NCBI GenBank assembly: GCA_017506865.1 | Contig: JAFCMP010000533.1 | Coordinates: 248,001 to 312,000, forward strand | Direction of reading: 5' to 3' | Origin: Tribonema minus | Taxonomy: Eukaryota; Sar; Xanthophyceae; Tribonematales; Tribonemataceae | Length of the DNA stretch: 64,000 nucleotides | Shown: positions 29,901-35,900 of the stretch, in pieces | Layout of the letters: every line of letters begins with the position of its first letter | How positions within the stretch are numbered: position 1 is the stretch's first letter | Program-made: the position numbers and the translations under genes | The notes under the pieces: model-generated | Database searches by the model: none | Seen by the model: the letters and a program-made list of their open reading frames with translations, nothing else | What the model was told of the DNA's origin: nothing

Positions 29901-32900
29901 TATTTGTATTACTGTGTACTTGTGAGGTACTGCACACTACGTGCCCGTGTCATTGCAGTAAAAGGCTTGTGACAATGGCTTCCTGTGCCTAGCGCGACCC
30001 AAATCAGGCCATTGTGTGCAGGTACATTGAGTACACGTTCTTGTGCATTCATACCAGGTTGTCCTGCGCCTGTCGAGCACAGCGTCTAGCACAAGATAGG
30101 ATAGCGCCGCCGCCGTAGTCATGGCAGTAATGGCCATTTTGCAAGTACGTGAGGGGTTGGATCAACTCAAAGCAAGCAATTATGTGTACTGTGTGTTGTG
30201 CATACATATCAGGTGAACACCACATAGTAAGCGATCATGTGTAATTTGAAGTTCATGCGTGTTGTGCATACCAGGTTGTCCCTGCGCCTGTCGAACGCCG
30301 CATCGAGCATGAGATCGGATAGCGCCCGCTGCCACCATCACTGCAGTATTTTAGCCACTTTTGAACTAGGTGAGATCCGCCTCAGTACACTTTTGAGCAA
30401 CGTAAGTGGTTACATTGAAATTGAAGTAAATGTGTCTCGCTTACCAGATTGTCTCTGCGTCTGTCGAATGCCGCGTCAAGGACCAGATCTGACATCGCCG
30501 CTGCCGCCGTCATGGCAGCGCTCCCCTCGTCCAGCGACAGCATGTACGCGGTGAGCTCCTCCCAGCCGATGGCGCCGCGGGCGCCCACATCAACCTTGAA
30601 GTTGAAGTTGACAGAAAGTTGAGACAGCGCAACATGTGCCAAAGCTGAAGTTTAGGGTGAAAGTGTCGCAAGTGGCTTGAGCGCTCGAGGATTGTGCAGT
30701 CAGTGAGCCTCTGCGCAAAGGATTGTGATTGCGCGCAGTGCTGCTGGTTCGCATCTGTCATTTGGTGCAAGCAATTGGGAAGGGGCGGCCTAGGCGAGGC
30801 TCTTCCCTTCCAGACCCCCGATGCAGGTGCCAGCTTCAACTGCGACTCGGTCGCAGGAGTGGAAGCAGTATGCAGAGAGTGCATGTGCCGTGATGCTGTA
30901 CCACTCGATTGTCGAGTCGTACGCGGGGGAATCGGAGGAGCACTGCCGCATGAATGATGTCATGGACTGCCTACATGACAAAACAGTGGTTGTCAGCGCC
31001 CTGCAAGTTCAATTTCAACTATTGGGTACATCACCATGCTGCCGAACCTCACTAAAAAGGACGGCCAGATCACCTTCAGGCCTGTAGCGAAATGCCCAGC
31101 GCTGAAACTGAAAGCTACCCTCACCCCCATTCAAACCCTTGACCTACCTGTTACCCGACCACTCGCACACTGACACTTTTCCGTACCCCCATGAAGAGTG
31201 GGGCCAGGTCGCCTTCGGGCACCGCGGTCGCCTGTGGCTAAATGCGCAGCGCTGAAATGCAGCTCACCCTCAACCCCAGCCAAACCCTAACCTACATGTT
31301 ACCCTGACCCCTTGATCACTGACACTATTCTGTACCTTCATGAACCCTACCTGTCACCTGACCACTTGAGCACTGACGCATTTCCGTACCTTCATGAAGA
31401 GCGCAGCCAGATCGCCTTCGGGCACCGCGGCAGCGTCGACATCGCCAATGACGCACCGCAGCGCCTGTGGCAGGGCGGCACACAAAGAGTGGTTTGTGGT
31501 AAATCGCACATGCTATCCAGTTAAAACTTTAGTATGAGTTCATTAGTAAAAAAGACATCTAAGAAATCTGTCAGAAAATCTCCAGTTTTAGACTTTAAAT
31601 ACCTAAAATATAAGAATGGCACTGTTTGACTCATGGCCAACGACTGCAGCAGCTGCGACCGCGGTTGTCGGCGGAATGCACTTGCGGCTAACCACTCCTT
31701 GTCATCTAGAGCTCTACGATCTTTTGATTGATTTTTGAGAATGAAGGCCTGATGCAATTTGGGCCGCGTCATGACTCCTTCGGCGACGGACGGTTGGGGC
31801 TACAGAGAGGGTGTGGTTGTGCGATGGCCGAGCGCGTTGCGTGCCGAGAGCAGTCATGCGATGTAAGCAACGGCTTGTGCTCGATGCCACGTTCCTAATC
31901 CTAACCCTAACCCTAACCCTAACCCTAACCCTAACCCTAACCCTAACCCTAACCCTAATCCTAACCACGCGAGCACGATATCGTTTCAGTCGAGCTCGTT
32001 TGAGAATGAATAGGGCGCAACGGGGATGGCGGATTTCATCAGTTGCTGCCGTAGCCACCAGGCCCTAACCCCCAAGCTGATGCCGATGCCTACGCCATCT
32101 CTACTCATATGTTGTTGCTGTGAAACGGGACATGCGCACCACGTGTGCACCCATTAAGCACAAGGACGTCTGCGGCGACAGCGCGCCTGCGCCGCAGTGC
32201 ACAGGCCGCAACTGGAGATGCACTGCACGGCATACGACTGCGTCTAAGTTTTGCCCCTCCAATATTCCCATGCCAGCCTCTGGTGTCTCATGACACGCCT
32301 GGCAACTGCAATTCTGCCATGCAAGATTCTTTTTCCCAAGGACTGACTGACTGCCGTTCCAGCAGAAGCGTAATCAATTGAACGCCTAACCCAAACCGCA
32401 ACCCTAGCCGTAGCGTCCTCTTCCTAGCGCCCTAGCCCTCATCCTGAGCGCCCGGCTGTTTCAGTCACTGCGATGTCCGCTGGCGCAGTTTAACCCTAAC
32501 CCTAACCCTAACCCTACTCCTAACCCTAACCCTAACCCTAACCCTGAGCCTAACCCTAATCCTAACCCGACCCTGCAGGAGCCATCTGCTCCGTGCCAAG
32601 TGCATTGGGTGCCGCTGTTGTTGCGGTACCTTCAGCCTGCTGGGCGGGGGGTTATTGTTACTGCTGCCGCCTCGGCAGCATCGTCCATGGGAGCCATCAG
32701 CTCTGCCCAGACGCGCACGCAAGCACGCACGGCAACAAGGGCCCCCATGCCCAGTGACGCGTCCGCACTGCCCTCTGTCTTGTGCATGATGCGATTGCGG
32801 TTCTGGACATGTGAGACTGCAAGGAAGTGATTGGCTGCGTTAGCGTTAGGCTAACCCTAACCCTAACCCTGCCTCCCCTACTCCTACTCCTAACCTCAAC

Positions 32901-35900
32901 TCCAACCCTTACCCTGAACCTAACCCTGATCATGGCTGCCGGGCAGATGCACGCACCAAGAGAAAGGCCTTCATACCCAGGCGCATGCCGCTCGCGGCGT
33001 GCGGCATCGTGTAAGGTTGCAAGGATTTCATGGCTGGCTTAGGGTTGGGCTGACCCTAACCCTAACACTCCTAACCCTAAACTTAACCCTAATCCCAACC
33101 CCAATAACTTAACCCTTGCGCTAATTCTAACCCTTCATGGCTGGCGGGCAGACGCACGCACCGAGACGAAGGCCTCCATGCCCAGGCGCACGCCAGCGCC
33201 GCGGCGTGCGGCATCGGGACAGAACACTCTGCATAATGGGGTTAGATGGCGGAAACGACAGTTGAAGTTGAGCGCGCCGCGCAACAGTGAGGAGCGGAGG
33301 AGCAATGAAGTCGTAATGAAGCGGCCATTCTCAACACTCTGCGGGGTGGGTGAGAGACGGCGGAAGCTTGCAGGGTGGTTGAGCGCACCATGTGTAACGA
33401 AAAACGAATCAAAAAGATCGTTGAGCTCTAAGTGACAAGGGGTGGTTAGCCGCAAGTGCCTTCCACCAATGACCGTGGTCGCCGCTGCTGCAGTCATTGG
33501 CCACGAGTCAAACAGTGCCACCATAACCACAGTAGATAAGACTTCTGTGTGCAAGCTTTTTAGCGTTCGAGGCAAGGGTGTTCAGTATGGACAGGTCTCA
33601 CGTGTAATAATGGAAAGCGTAGGAGAAATGTAATCGTATGTAGGGCAAGCAAGAAGACGGCGAAAGTGACAGTCGAATTTGAGTGCGCCGTGCAACGATG
33701 GAAAGCGGAGGAAAAATGTCGGTGAACTTCCAGCGGGATAGAACACTCTGTGGGACGGGAGAGACGGCGAACACTACAGTTGAAGTTGATCGTGACGTGC
33801 AACAGTGGAAAGCGGAGGAGACATGAAGCCGTACTGAAGCGGCCATTCTCAGCGAGCGGTCGCCAGCACATCATCACGCATCATACAATCGATAAGCACT
33901 GATACCGATGAATCGCAGATCAAGGCACGTTTGCTCTGCCGGGACCGTTCCATGCACGCCTTTACATGACTGCTTCTTGTGCATCATACAGTTTGGAAGT
34001 TACTTGTAAAGTGTGTCGAGACGCGCCTCTTATGCCAGTCACTCACTTTTTCAGCTCCTGCAGCCGGTCCAGCGTGAGAACGGCGTGCACTCTCTGCCAC
34101 GGCCGTTCCTCACACATCATTGATTGTAGGATCATCTTAGAAGTATTTCAGTCAACATGTGTCAAGGTGTGTTTCTTGCATGAGGCACTCACTTCTTGAG
34201 CTCCTGCAGCCGGTCCAGTGTGAGCACGGCATGCACTGCGAGGCCGCTCTCATCATCATCCACATACACTCTAGTGTATCTGCTTTCCGTGAATCATGTA
34301 TCTGATTTTTCAAAATAAGTTCACTGCATGAGTCACTCACTTCTTCAGCTCCTGTAGCCTGTCCAGGGTGAGAACGGCATGCACCGCAAGACCGCTCTCG
34401 TCGCGCACCGCGCGCCGGTCGCCCAACTGCGACTGCGAGGGTGCGGCGCATCACTGGAGAAGTTGAGCTGAGCGTTGTTGCAGGGCGCGGCATGTCACCA
34501 GAGAAGTTGAGTCGAGCGTCGTTGCGAGGCGCGGCACGTCACCCGAGCAGTTGAGCTGAGTGTTGTGGCCCCATTTAGCAACGCTCACACGCCGGTTTTG
34601 CGCACTTGAAGTACATTGGTGCGGCGTGTGCAGCGGTGGTGAATGCACAACGTGATTGCCCGCGGCCAGCACCGGTCGCCCAGCTGTGACTGCGAGGCAC
34701 TGTGCGTCACTCATGAAGTTGAGCCAAGCGTTGTGGCCACATATACCAACGCTCACGCAAAACTCTACTCTACAGTAGTCGAGAAATTACTCCTAGTTTT
34801 ATGCCTACCCCCCACTCTTGCCACTGTGAGCGTGAAGCGCTTTGGGTGGTCACTTCCGCAAATGAGGTCTGGCTTTAGGTAGCATTGCATCAAGGAGTCC
34901 ACGCTCTAAATGCGCAGGATTTGCGGATGCAGCGTTTTCGGCTAGTCATTCTTGCCCAAGCTCAGAACTGCCCGTGCAACACGATGGTGAAGTTGCAGGG
35001 CATTGTGCAGTCATTCAGATGGTCGCCAGTGTTGCGTAGGCCATAGCTGTCTTGTACATGCCAGGGACTACAAATCTATGATAGGCCATCCCCCCTTCAT
35101 TCAAATACTGCTATGCGCACATGAAGTTCATTGATTGATGACGTCTACTGCACAGCATTGCTACCCACGGCCAGCACATAATATGTTGACATAGTTGAGG
35201 GGTACAAGATCATCATTGTCAAAATGCCATTTGGCAACGTCATTTGGAAGGGATCGTCAATGCGCATTGAAACCCTCTCAGGTCATCACAAGGTAGAGGT
35301 TGATGCTGAGGGCAAGCCTGACATCAATCAACTGGACTTTTTGCGCTCCACGAGAACCAACTGTACAAGTGCGTACTTCAAGAGTAGGAAGCAGCGCACC
35401 TCGTTACGGCGGGAATATGCACGTCATCGAGCGATCCCTGAGGTAAAAGTTAGTGTGCGTTTGGGGCGTCAGAGTTCAATGAGGGTGACTGTCAAGGTCA
35501 CACTGTCGTCTGCCTCAAGTGCCTGTATGTAGCACGTGCGCATCCGCAGCTGAGGTATCTGCACTGCATGCCCCCATTCTGGGGCAAGTGTGAGTAGCAC
35601 CTGGATATGAGTGCTGGTCTGTAGGCGACCTGGTACTCGTGGACTTGCACTTGTACTAAGGGAGGCCGAGTGCTCTGTATGCTCCTAGGGCTCATACAGC
35701 AGCCTGGTCTGCACTGCGTCTCAAGAGCTTGGAGGCAGGCGATGCAACATAGCCCGGCATTCTCGCTTGAGTGTGTACACCATGAAAAGGGTTAGGGTTA
35801 GGGTTAGGGTTAGGGTTAGGGTTAGGGTTAGGGTTAGTGTGTACACCATGCACTTGCGCTGAGGGAGGCCGGTTACCCTGTATGCTCCCGGGGTTCCCGA

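Larger units (their letters stand above)
32488..33135 (-). repeat. Cluster of three CCCTAA-type tracts
   Basis: Tracts at about 32488-32575, 32850-32935 and 33050-33130, separated by exon 3 echoes; degenerate units dominate the last two. Confidence 0.85.
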
